Assembly: GCA_009733715.1 (NCBI GenBank)
Contig: WMKJ01000008.1
Location: forward strand, 124,001-188,000
DNA length: 64,000 nucleotides
DNA from: Herpomyces periplanetae
Lineage: Eukaryota; Ascomycota; Laboulbeniomycetes; Herpomycetales; Herpomycetaceae
Direction: 5' to 3'
The position numbers were made by a program, and so were the translations under genes. The notes below the pieces were generated by a model. It was not told where the DNA came from. It worked only from the letters and a program-made list of their open reading frames with translations, and searched no databases. The first letter of the stretch is position 1. The number at the start of each line of letters is the position of its first letter. Of the stretch, positions 12,401 through 21,490 are shown in pieces.

Positions 12401-13064
12401 GAGTGATATTGTATTTTTACGTACGTGGTACAAAGTTAAACCACGGAAATTTTACAATCCCGTTACAAACATGTTACGTGTTCCTGAAAAAGTCACCAGT
12501 TTAATTAACGCAGCAGAAACTGTGCAAGATAGTGTTAAAGATCATACAGATACAGCAGCCAACAAGGTAGAAGGTACAGATGATTGTGCAGCATGGAAAG
12601 CTATGCGTACTACGGGGGCTTTACGAGCAGAGCTCAATATTCCCGTACCCCAGCGGCCCGATTCATCGTATCGAGAAATTGTACGGCCAACCCGGAAATT
12701 TAATCCATTACATGTCCCGGCTAAATTAGCAACGGAGCTTCCGTTCAAATCACAATCTATAAAGAAAGCACCTCGCAATGAAGCTACCTACTTACAAAAG
12801 CGTACAGTCGTGCTAAACGGGGAAGAAAAGAAAGCTCGAGATCTTCTTAACAAACTGTGGACTATACGTCGAGATAAATTGGAGCGTAGGGCTGAGAAAA
12901 AGCAAATAAAGAACCGAGATAGAGCACGAAAATTTTTGAGAGAAGAACAAGAAGTGCAAGAGCGCAAGAAACGAAGTCGAGACGAATTCTGGATGCGAGA
13001 AGGTAAAAAGCGAATGCGATGGAAACAAGGAAAGAGCAACGGGAATAGATCAGACGACGGTTGA
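9402..13064 (+). CDS. BMS1: BMS1, GTPase of the 40S ribosome assembly machinery
   Basis: Two exons, 9402-9468 and 9595-13064, give 1,178 residues (yeast Bms1 is about 1,183). The intron of 126 nt has donor GTTAGT, a TACTAAT-like branch site and acceptor GTAG. It is phase 1 and restores the conserved NPKAF motif after a Lys-rich N-terminus. The GTPase domain has its P-loop GPSGVGKT at about residues 73-80 and a THLD motif. An AARP2CN-type segment with VGGVLVDKDAVYVE follows. Next comes a long acidic linker rich in Asp/Ser, typical of Bms1. The C-terminal RIBIOP_C domain holds GWRRFQTLPIF and HCFGTFFGPLAAPGTGF, and a basic coiled tail ends the protein. Bms1 works in the nucleolus in the SSU processome with Rcl1. 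The next gene, ARB1, lies on the same strand 590 nt downstream. Confidence 0.97.
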
Positions 13065-13654
13065 AAATGTATCAGCCTTATGGCTATTTATAGAGCACGA
13101 TGAAACAGGTCAGGCGGGGAGGAGCAAGTGTATGTGCGTGCTTGAATACTTAAGTATTCTGCTTTGGATTACGCAGTATAGTTGGGTTAATAACGGTAAT
13201 AGATCCGGTCATACTGTTTATGGGATGTCCAAAGTGATTATATAAGTAATGGGTGTAATATTGCTGGCAGAGAGGTTACATAATGTTAAAACGATTCGAT
13301 TGGACTAAATATAATGGACGAGCCAAGGTAAAGGAAAAATTTGGACAGTGAAAAATTTGGCTTGAGATTGAGAGTAGTGAAAGATTTTACACAGGTCAAT
13401 AGTACGGTGGTGGATAAATTTGGTGAATATTACATAAAAGGTTTTGACACAGTAAAGACGGTGTGGCCGAAGAATTTTGAGGTTTGTGGTGTGCGGTGTG
13501 TGGCGTGGTAAGATATTGTGGGAGCAAGTGACATAGTGTCAAGTTAGAGCGTATTTATGGTTGCGGTGGTGATGTGGTAGTGGAACACCTAGAGTGTTAA
13601 GAATTTAAAGGAAATTAAGGGGTGATAAGCTTATTTAGTGAAAAGTGATTGAGA
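13065..13654. other. Intergenic BMS1-ARB1, purine/G-rich
   Basis: This is the BMS1 3' UTR and ARB1 promoter region. The plus strand is G-rich and GT-rich, with repeated GTGGTG-like runs, opposite in skew to the 5-9 kb region. No gene is seen. Confidence 0.6.
13349..13358 (+). promoter_or_regulatory. RRPE consensus upstream of ARB1
   Basis: An exact TGAAAAATTT, the yeast RRPE consensus bound by Stb3, lies 297 nt upstream of the ARB1 ATG. A near copy (GGAAAAATTTGG) precedes it at about 13332-13344. Function here is inferred only. Confidence 0.4.
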
Positions 13655-15762
13655 ATGGTGTCAGCGTCGAAAGCGGCAAGGCAAGCTAAACGAGCAGCAG
13701 AGGGTAAGGAGCAGAAGAAGGTTGGTGTGAAAGCGGGTAAGAGTGGAAAGGGAAAGCTAGAAGGGGACGAAGATGGTAAAAGTCCCGCAGATGGAAATGG
13801 GGATGATTTATCGAATAAAGTGAAAGATTTAAACTTGAATGGTAGTAGTGGAATATTGGATACAGCAGTGTCGGATCGAGTAACGACGGGGGTTCTGGCT
13901 AGTTTGGAAGCGAGCCGTGACGTTAAAATAACCTCAGCTTCACTGGTGTTTCACGGCAAAGTTTTATTTAACGATACCACATTGGAAGTTAACTTTGGAC
14001 GGCGTTACGGGTTATTAGGCGAGAATGGATGTGGAAAGTCAACCTTATTAAAGTCGATTAATCAACGAGAATTTCCATTTCCGGAGCATGTGGATATTTA
14101 CTTGTTGAATGAAGGAGCACCTCTAACGGACTTGGGAGCTTTAGAATGGGTAGTTAAAGAAGCTGAGAATGAACTAGCTCGCCTGGAAAAGTTAAGTGAG
14201 GATATACTGGAACGAGATGGACCTGAATCACCGATTCTGGAGGATATTTATGAGCGTATGGAAAGTATGGATCCATCAACATTTCATACACGAGCAGCGT
14301 TAATTCTCACCGGTCTTGGGTTCAACAAAAAGACTATCACGAAAAAAACTAAGGATATGTCGGGAGGATGGCGTATGCGTGTAGCTTTGGCAAAGGCATT
14401 ATTTGTGCGACCTTCGCTATTGCTGTTAGATGATCCCACGGCTCATTTAGACTTGGAAGCGTGCGTTTGGCTAGAAGAATACTTGAAGAAATGGCAGAGT
14501 ACATTGATACTAGTATCGCATAGTCAAGATTTTTTGAATGGAGTGTGCACAAATATACTGGATATGCGTATGAAAAAGTTACTTTACTACGGGGGGAATT
14601 ATGATTCATACGTTAAAACACGAAGTGAACAAGAAACTAATCAAATGAAAGCGTACGAAAAGCAACAAGAGGAAATTCGACATATTAAGAAGTTTATTGC
14701 ATCGGCTGGCACGTATGCCAATTTAGTACGACAGGCCAAGTCCAGACAAAAGATTTTGGATAAAATGGAAGCAGAAGGGTTTATTCAACCGGTAATACCG
14801 GATCGAGTATTCTCATTTCGTTTTGCCAACGTTGAAAAGTTGCCACCACCTGTACTTTCGTTGGATGGTGTATCGTTTTCATATTCAGGAAAGTCAGAGG
14901 ATTATTTATATGAAAACTTGGATTTTGGTGTTGACATGGATTCCCGAACAGCGCTGGTCGGTCCTAATGGGGTGGGCAAGTCAACGTTATTGCGCATATT
15001 CACTGGAGCTCTACCGCCAACGCGAGGATCCGTGTCGCGGCATACACATTTGAAATTGGGAATGTACAATCAGCACAGCGCTGAACAGTTAGACTTGACT
15101 AAATCAGCATTGGATTTTGTACGGGATAAGTATAGCGATAAAAATCAGGACTATCAGTACTGGCGTCAACAACTTGGTCGATACGGTTTAAGTGGTGAAT
15201 CTCAAACTGCGTTGATAGGTACACTTAGTGAAGGCCAAAAGAGTAGAATTGTGTTTGCTTTGTTAGCTATTGACCAGCCAAATATGTTATTATTGGACGA
15301 ACCAACAAACGGACTAGATATTCCGACTATCGATAGTTTGGCTGAGGCTATAAACGCTTTCAGCGGTGGGGTTGTTGTCGTATCTCACGATTTTCGGTAA
15401 TGTTGATTTTATCATTTTTTGTTATTTTCTTTAATATGATATTGGACGGATGTAAGAAAGTTTATGTGAATTGGAAAATTTTGTTGTTGGTTGTGTGCAT
15501 GGTGCTGGAGGATTTTATGTCTACGTTGACAAGGCGGTATATATATACGAGCGAGCGTTTATATTATACGATGGAATGGTGAATTATGCTAACGTTTTGA
15601 TTAATGGGGGGAGTGGGGTATGTGTCGATATATAGGTTACTTGATAAAATTGCCAAAGATATTATGGTATGCGAAAATAAAACGGTGCGACGTTGGGATG
15701 GTTCGATCGGCGAGTATAAGGATTATTTGCGCAAGAGAATGGTATCATTGGGTGCGGTGTGA
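13655..15762 (+). CDS. ARB1: ARB1, ABCF ATPase of ribosome biogenesis
   Basis: Two exons, 13655-15396 and 15636-15762, give 622 residues (yeast Arb1 is about 610). The open frame appears to stop just after VSHDFR. A 239-nt GTAATG...TATAG intron joins it in frame to the rest of the conserved C-terminus, beginning LLDKIAKDI. The protein has no membrane segments. It has twin ABC domains with Walker A at 122-130 (GENGCGKST) and 436-444 (GPNGVGKST), signatures MSGGW and LSEGQ, and Walker [15 protein letters not shown] and DEPTNGLD. The Asp in the first Walker B agrees with my memory of yeast Arb1 and is not a defect. Arb1 shuttles between nucleus and cytoplasm and supports 40S and 60S maturation. 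The first in-frame ATG ([10 protein letters not shown]) follows a TTG and fits family starts. Confidence 0.96.
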
Positions 15763-15950
15763 GTGAAACGGAGTAAGGGAAAGTTTCATGCGGGTGAGAA
15801 GGTTGTGTTGGAGGTTTTATGCTTGATGGTGGTTTGGGGGGTGGGGGGAATGGAGGATAGTGCGGAAGTTTTAGCGTGGAAACGGGATGGATGGCGAAGT
15901 CGATGAAGGGAATTTGGATACGAAGCGAAGAGCGAGGAGTAAGTGAACAA

Positions 15951-15975
15951 GCGGGAGCGGGAGCGGGAGCGGGGG
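15951..15975 (+). repeat. GCGGGA hexamer repeat, G-quadruplex motif
   Basis: GGGAGC units in tandem give four G-runs of three or more bases with three-base AGC loops. It lies about 190 nt downstream of the ARB1 stop, where such structures can affect transcription end or replication. It is related to the array at 3811-3834. Confidence 0.8.
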
Positions 15976-16027
15976 CCTGTTTGGGCGGTAGAATGTGAAG
16001 GAGGGAGATGGGATATGTAGGGATAGG

Positions 16028-16066
16028 AATTAGGTTTAGGCTTTGGCTTAGGTTTAGGATTGGGTA
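16028..16066 (+). repeat. TTTAGG-rich interstitial tract
   Basis: Degenerate TTAGGTTTAGG units interrupted by CTTTGG. They resemble telomere-type hexamers but are too short and mixed to be called a telomere remnant. Confidence 0.55.
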
Positions 16067-17106
16067 GGATGAGATATGAGATCAAAATGATCTGTTACAC
16101 ATTAAGCTCCTTGTCAAAGTTGGAATAAACACGTTAATGCGTCATGCTTAAAGGTAGTTTAGTGAGGAGGTTAGAGACATTTGTTTGCGGCAAACTTATC
16201 GCGTGAGAGAATGTGAGTGAGTAATTGAACGAGAATGGTTTAGCATGCTAGCATATTCACAGTATGTGATAGATGCAGCTTCACGTAAAAGTCAGTTCAT
16301 CCTGGAATTGAATTTTGTAAAGATAAACTAGCCATCTCATATCTATTTTGACAAAATTTCACAGGGACGAGGCAAGGTATAATATCAAATGTTAGAATGA
16401 GATTATCAGTAGTAACTTAAGAGGTATAGTTTTATTTGTTTCAAATAAGCGGTGAAGCTTTAGAAGTATATAATTCGATGATTTTATCCTCATCATTACT
16501 TTTGGACCCGTAAAAAACATAAAATGATAATGATTACCCATATTTTTCCGCCTGGCTTATATTAGCTAGCTGCTCATCAGTTAGATAATTATATCGGGCC
16601 AGGGCGTGCCCAACTTACTTCAGTTTCTGACTAGCCAGTTAACCAGTTAAACCATGAAGTAACTTTCAAATTAACTTTTCTCAAATCCTAATTTTGTCAA
16701 ATCATCGTCAAAAAAAATCCAAATCCGGTAATTCGCTCACGTGAACTTGAATTACCTAATTATTGCGTAGGGAAAGACGAAAAGGATTTTGGGAGCGTCA
16801 AGATCACGCGAAAAATCAAAAATCACGGAAACGCGGGTGGATTTATAAAGGTGAGACTTAACGCAAATTCATTTGCTTAATCAAGTACAATATTGGTTGA
16901 TGTACATTGTAACTCTGAAGATATGATTTAGGGACTAAGAGGTAGGAGTGTGGCCGCAGTTAGGATTGGGATTGCGTATACATATACTTATACAACAGTA
17001 TACGGTTAAATTTTCAGGATTATTTTGGACTTTAACACCTCACTTAAAGTATCACCTTGCCTAGTAACTTCATCACACTTTACTGAAACAATCTTGGAGA
17101 AAAAAA

Positions 17107-19203
17107 ATGGATGGATTTACAGGTACAAGTCTACTCGAACCGTTGTTAATCATTGATTCTCAAAGGCTATACAACCGACGTTTATCATCTACTTCAAAAT
17201 TACAAGCGTCTTCAGTATGGGTAAAGGATTACCATTACCCTCAACTTAGTGAAAATGAATTAACAGAACTAATAGATTTCAATAAAGGATATACCGCCCC
17301 CGTTGAAGTAAAAAAGTTATTAGCGTTACCCGATTCATTTGGTGCAACTGATTTTAGAGTTGCAGATGAATTTGACCTTTATACAATGAACGACCAGTTA
17401 CATGACTTATCCCCCATAATCACCACTAGCATCCCAGAATGGCAGTCTAACTTACAACCTAATCCCCATGACAAGGAAACACCGTGTAAAAATAATTTCG
17501 AAGCTGGTAACCCAGTTGAAAGCATGAGCACAGACACCGAATCAGAAGCGAAGTGTGACGTTGCAGATAATTTTTTATCAAAATTATCAACGTCAAATTC
17601 ACGAACTTCGTCACGGGAAAATTTGGACAAAATCTCTCCCCATGTCCCGCTAACAATTTGCCCTGCTGCACCTAAATTATCCAATACCAAGTATCATCTT
17701 AGCGATAATCTAACTTTAACAAAAAATGCTTTTACACTTGGTCACCGAAACACGGGACCTACATCGGTTACGGATAAACTTATATGGAATATAGACGATC
17801 GAAATACCCTTTTAAAATCACCTTGCTTCTTTCATCATAGATTCGATGAAGTTGTTAACATTGAAAAAGTTGTCAAAGATATACAAAATGACGATAATCT
17901 TTCACATTCACAGTTAATGTTAACGGCTAGCACAGTACGGGAAATGGGCCGCCAGTTACAACGTACCCCTGTTAGAAATGCCGTCAAGAATATAATGATC
18001 GTCACCAAAGCTCGTGATAATAGTGTCGTTCACTTAACCCGAGAGTTAACAGAATGGCTAACTTGTACGCCTCGATACAAGTCACAATACGGTGTAACAG
18101 TCTGGGTGGATAGTAAGTTAAAGGAGTCAAAAAGGTTTAACGCAGGTTCATTACATCAAAAACTTGAAGCATGTAACACAGCGGGAAAGTTAAAATTTTG
18201 GACCCGGGATTTATGCGCTTCAAACCCCGAACTTTTCGACCTTGTATTAACCCTCGGCGGTGATGGTACGGTTCTTTACACCTCATGGTTATTTCAACGT
18301 GTAGTTCCGCCCGTATTACCATTTTCTCTCGGTTCATTGGGCTTTTTAACCAACTTTGACTTTTCCGAATATCAAAATCACTTAGACCGGGTAATGGGAG
18401 AATCTGGTATGCGTATCAACATGCGTATGCGATTTACGTGTACCGTTTATCGAACTATGGAAAATTTGGAAAAAATGTCCACCACTTCAACCAGTTTACA
18501 CTATCCCGAATACAATGTCCCGAAAACTTTATCAATCCAGGATAATCATCATAATCACACCCTCCCTCACCCCCGTACCCGGTCAACGGATGAATGGTCA
18601 ATTTACTCTAACGATGAAAATGATGGTGTAGTGAGAATTGAGCAATTTGAAGTATTGAACGAACTCGTAATTGATCGCGGTCCATCCCCCTACGTTTCCA
18701 ATCTGGAAGTATACGGAGATGGTAAACCTTTAACCGTAATTCAAGCTGATGGTTGTGTCTTCTCAACCCCGACCGGTTCAACAGCTTACTCATTATCAGC
18801 CGGTGGAAGTCTGGTACACCCTGATATACCAGCCATATTATTAACACCAATTTGTCCGCATACGTTAAGTTTTAGACCTATGCTATTAAACGATAGTATG
18901 CTACTTCGTGTAGCCATACCTAAACGTTCGCGAGCCGGTGCATATTGTTCATTTGACGGGAAGAATCGTGTGGAATTATTAGGTGGTGACTACGTTACAA
19001 TATCAGCTTCGAAGTATCCATTTCCCACTGTTCAATCAAGTGGACAAGAATGGTTTAATAGTCTTGAAAGTGCTTTGCGGTGGAATACACGAGGTGCGAC
19101 ACAAAAACCCTGGAGTAATAGTGAACCTCACCATCGTGATGAGTTAAATGGTAACGTGAACCCCAAATTTGAAGATACTATATTTGACATTGACTTTGAT
19201 TGA
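17107..19203 (+). CDS. NAD kinase (ATP-NAD kinase family)
   Basis: Single exon of 698 residues. It phosphorylates NAD(H) to NADP(H) with ATP and sets the cell's NADPH supply. The catalytic core begins near residue 295 (NIMIVTKARDNSV). It has the diagnostic GGDGT at 384-388, then FSLGSLGFLTNFDF. A second conserved block has the NAD-site motifs VIQADGCVFSTPTGSTAYSLSAGGSLVHP and ICPHTLSFRP. The first 290 residues are a poorly conserved, Ser/Asn/Asp-rich extension, and an insert of about 50 residues breaks the core between the two blocks. Yeast Utr1 is about 530 residues, so this copy is long. No mitochondrial presequence is obvious, so a cytosolic Utr1-like role is more likely than Pos5-like. 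An A-rich run precedes the ATG. Confidence 0.93.
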   Translation: MDGFTGTSLLEPLLIIDSQRLYNRRLSSTSKLQASSVWVKDYHYPQLSENELTELIDFNKGYTAPVEVKKLLALPDSFGATDFRVADEFDLYTMNDQLHDLSPIITTSIPEWQSNLQPNPHDKETPCKNNFEAGNPVESMSTDTESEAKCDVADNFLSKLSTSNSRTSSRENLDKISPHVPLTICPAAPKLSNTKYHLSDNLTLTKNAFTLGHRNTGPTSVTDKLIWNIDDRNTLLKSPCFFHHRFDEVVNIEKVVKDIQNDDNLSHSQLMLTASTVREMGRQLQRTPVRNAVKNIMIVTKARDNSVVHLTRELTEWLTCTPRYKSQYGVTVWVDSKLKESKRFNAGSLHQKLEACNTAGKLKFWTRDLCASNPELFDLVLTLGGDGTVLYTSWLFQRVVPPVLPFSLGSLGFLTNFDFSEYQNHLDRVMGESGMRINMRMRFTCTVYRTMENLEKMSTTSTSLHYPEYNVPKTLSIQDNHHNHTLPHPRTRSTDEWSIYSNDENDGVVRIEQFEVLNELVIDRGPSPYVSNLEVYGDGKPLTVIQADGCVFSTPTGSTAYSLSAGGSLVHPDIPAILLTPICPHTLSFRPMLLNDSMLLRVAIPKRSRAGAYCSFDGKNRVELLGGDYVTISASKYPFPTVQSSGQEWFNSLESALRWNTRGATQKPWSNSEPHHRDELNGNVNPKFEDTIFDIDFD

Positions 19204-19518
19204 ACCATTAACCTGCATATCCTGTATAAAACCTTTTTTTATCAAACCTTTCACCCGTTTTACCGACGGCTGGACTGTCGCAAACAAAATCTTCAAAACT
19301 TCGAAAAATTTCCTAATCGGGTAAAACCGTCACTCGGAAAATATTTTGATCGCTCACTTCCCCAACCGTCCATGACGTCATAATGTTAAGTTGCCCAGCA
19401 CGTGAAATAATTTACTTAGTAAGCGTCATAAGCGAAAATATTTTAAGCGGACAAATGTGTCAAATTTGGGAATGTTTGACATTAAAAAACCTTTTTTAGG
19501 GTTGGAGTTTTGGAAATA
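19204..19518. other. Intergenic NAD kinase-SQT1 with promoter motifs
   Basis: A compact promoter of 315 nt. It holds an RRPE-like GAAAAATTTC (19303-19312), a CRE-type TGACGTCA (19373-19380) and a CACGTG E-box (19399-19404). No gene is seen. Confidence 0.6.
19373..19380. promoter_or_regulatory. CRE palindrome TGACGTCA upstream of SQT1
   Basis: A perfect bZIP/ATF-CREB site 139 nt upstream of the SQT1 ATG. The same octamer occurs between MDL1 and CDC37 at 24115-24122. CACGTG follows 18 nt later. Binding is inferred from the motif alone. Confidence 0.4.
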
Positions 19519-21360
19519 ATGATCAGTTTAAACTTGGACAAAATGGAACTTGTAAACGTTAAATCATTGATTGATAATAGTGGTGGTGGTGATGGTGGTA
19601 CTGATGAAAATGTGACCAGGTTATTCAACCAGATTAGGTTGCGTAACAATGGTGAATCGCAGAGAATGCAAGGTTTAAAGGATGGTGAAAGTGATGATGG
19701 TAACGATGAAAATGATCATGAGTATGCAGAAGCGGAAGTCATCATTGATGATAATGGTGATTTTCAAGAATTAATGGGCGAAAGCGGCGAAGATGATGAT
19801 GATGATCAAACTATCAATAATGAAACCGAAAATTCTGTCAACCTTACTGATAACAGTATGGCTCATTTACTCGGTCATACATCATCGGTCTTTTCGATTA
19901 CACTTCATCCTATTTTCAATCATGTTATAGTAACTGGCGGAGCAGATGATACAGCCTGTGTATACAATCTACACGATATTATGAATAAAAATGAAACACA
20001 GACAGAAATTGATTCAGTTAACTTTATCGAACCCGTTAGCAAGTTAACTTCGCATACAGATTCAATTATCAACCTTGCATTTACTCAACCTGACGGTCAG
20101 TATTTATTAACAGCCGGTATGGACGGTATGGTTAAAGTATGGTACACCAACCCAACATCATTCGATGATTGGCAAATGGTTCATGAAATTCATGAAGTTG
20201 AAGAAGTAACTTGGCTCTCCGTACGACCCTACCCCCAAAATAACGATACTCACCTGGCTTTACACTCCAACGTATTCGCTTTTGGTGGTACAGACGGAAG
20301 TGTATGGATCTATGAAATTAATTGTGAAACGTTCCCCCCTACGTGTACGCTCGTACATTCGCTATTTACACTTGCCCAGTCTACTAGTGCTTCTGCGTGT
20401 ACGGCAGGAATGTGGACACATAATGGTGAATTCTTGTTAACGTGCAGTCAAGGCTCCTTGTGCTCCCTATTTGCACCTTTCACACGTTCACCACATCATA
20501 TGTCGTCAGTGAAAGATGAAACTGAAATTATCAACCCTTCGCCCACACTATTTACACTCGGACCACACGATACACGATTCAACGTTGAAGGTGGACTCTT
20601 CTCTATAGCCATCTCCCAGAATAATACCCTTGCAGCATTAGGTGGAAGTAATGGAATGATTCGAATTCTCCGACTTCCCAACGTTAACATTGCTAACGAT
20701 ACCTGTATCTCACGAAGTCGCAGTGGACCCATCGTTGACAAATCAGCGTCATTTGACCGATTAATTGCTTGCATTAATCTGCAAAAGGATAGCATTGAAA
20801 GTGTAGCATTTTCAGAAGATAATTCATCAAGGTTTCTAGCCTCTGGTAGTGTGGATGGATCAATTGCTGTATTCGAAACGCTCAACTCAGCCTTTAAACC
20901 ATTCCGATTCACGCCAGACGCTCACATGTCATTCGCCGTGGTTAAATTAAAATTTCTTCCACCCTCCCTACATAATATAAACGCAACTGATGCCAGCACC
21001 AGTACCACAATCCACTCGGTAAACGCATCTTGGTTGTTAGCGAGTTGTGGAAGCGATGCGGTATTGCGAATTTGGGATTTAAGACTCACTCCAGACCAAC
21101 CGCAAACATCAACATTACTACGTACACCTTCAACCGTATGTGTACGACAATTTTCCGGACATCAATTACCCAGTCTGACAAAAATTCCCCGACAATCAGT
21201 GCCATCACTTGATGGAACAGAGACCATAATGGACGAAGATGATAATGATGAAGAGCAATCATGCGGCATTCTCGATTTTGCCATCATCAAAGCTACACAA
21301 TCATCAGCTATGTTCGTAACGGCAGGTGATGATTCAATGTCGCTCGTATTTCAAGCTTAG
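19519..21360 (+). CDS. SQT1: SQT1/AAMP-like WD40 protein, chaperone of uL16
   Basis: Single exon of 613 residues. The family protein (yeast Sqt1, human AAMP, each about 430) is a dedicated chaperone that loads ribosomal protein uL16 (Rpl10) onto the 60S subunit. Residues 1-110 are acidic and Asp/Asn-rich. WD40 repeats then start with LLGHTSSVFSITLHP and run to the C-terminus. They include LTSHTDSIINLAF, EEVTWLSVRP, FGGTDGSVWIYEI and GMWTHNGEFLLTCSQG, an arrangement typical of this family. Extra length comes from the acidic start and from loop insertions between blades. The start is the first ATG (MISLNLDKME); the frame continues upstream only through TTG. The stop lies 130 nt from the convergent MDL1 stop. 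Family call good, orthology to SQT1 likely. Confidence 0.88.
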   Translation: MISLNLDKMELVNVKSLIDNSGGGDGGTDENVTRLFNQIRLRNNGESQRMQGLKDGESDDGNDENDHEYAEAEVIIDDNGDFQELMGESGEDDDDDQTINNETENSVNLTDNSMAHLLGHTSSVFSITLHPIFNHVIVTGGADDTACVYNLHDIMNKNETQTEIDSVNFIEPVSKLTSHTDSIINLAFTQPDGQYLLTAGMDGMVKVWYTNPTSFDDWQMVHEIHEVEEVTWLSVRPYPQNNDTHLALHSNVFAFGGTDGSVWIYEINCETFPPTCTLVHSLFTLAQSTSASACTAGMWTHNGEFLLTCSQGSLCSLFAPFTRSPHHMSSVKDETEIINPSPTLFTLGPHDTRFNVEGGLFSIAISQNNTLAALGGSNGMIRILRLPNVNIANDTCISRSRSGPIVDKSASFDRLIACINLQKDSIESVAFSEDNSSRFLASGSVDGSIAVFETLNSAFKPFRFTPDAHMSFAVVKLKFLPPSLHNINATDASTSTTIHSVNASWLLASCGSDAVLRIWDLRLTPDQPQTSTLLRTPSTVCVRQFSGHQLPSLTKIPRQSVPSLDGTETIMDEDDNDEEQSCGILDFAIIKATQSSAMFVTAGDDSMSLVFQA

Positions 21361-21490
21361 CGTTTTGCGTAATTTAACAGAAACACAAAAAAGAATTCAT
21401 CCGCTCTAACAAGGAATAATTTCGATAAAACGTTAATCTGGCAATCACCATGCATGTTTATTTAACAAGCTAGACTAACCCAAGGCAAAT

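Larger units (their letters stand above)
15763..17106. other. Intergenic ARB1-NAD kinase
   Basis: No gene is supported. The first 300 nt are G-rich and include a GCGGGA quadruplex-type array and a TTTAGG-rich tract. The minus-strand open frame through them (15786-16085) is Pro-Lys repeat sequence from these arrays and is not a convincing gene. The proximal part (16.7-17.1 kb) should be the NAD kinase promoter. It contains CACGTG at 16738-16743. Confidence 0.55.

Noticed and set aside
14416-14450. ARB1 first Walker B has DDPTAHLD instead of DEPTNHLD
   Set aside because: It looked like a catalytic loss, but it agrees with my memory of yeast Arb1, so it is a family feature.
15397-15400. ARB1 appears truncated by a stop after VSHDFR
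   Set aside because: A GTAATG donor overlaps the stop, and a 239-nt intron restores the conserved C-terminus at 15636-15762.
15786-16085. Minus-strand Pro-Lys repeat frame downstream of ARB1
   Set aside because: It is the translation of G-rich hexamer arrays and has no independent gene signal.
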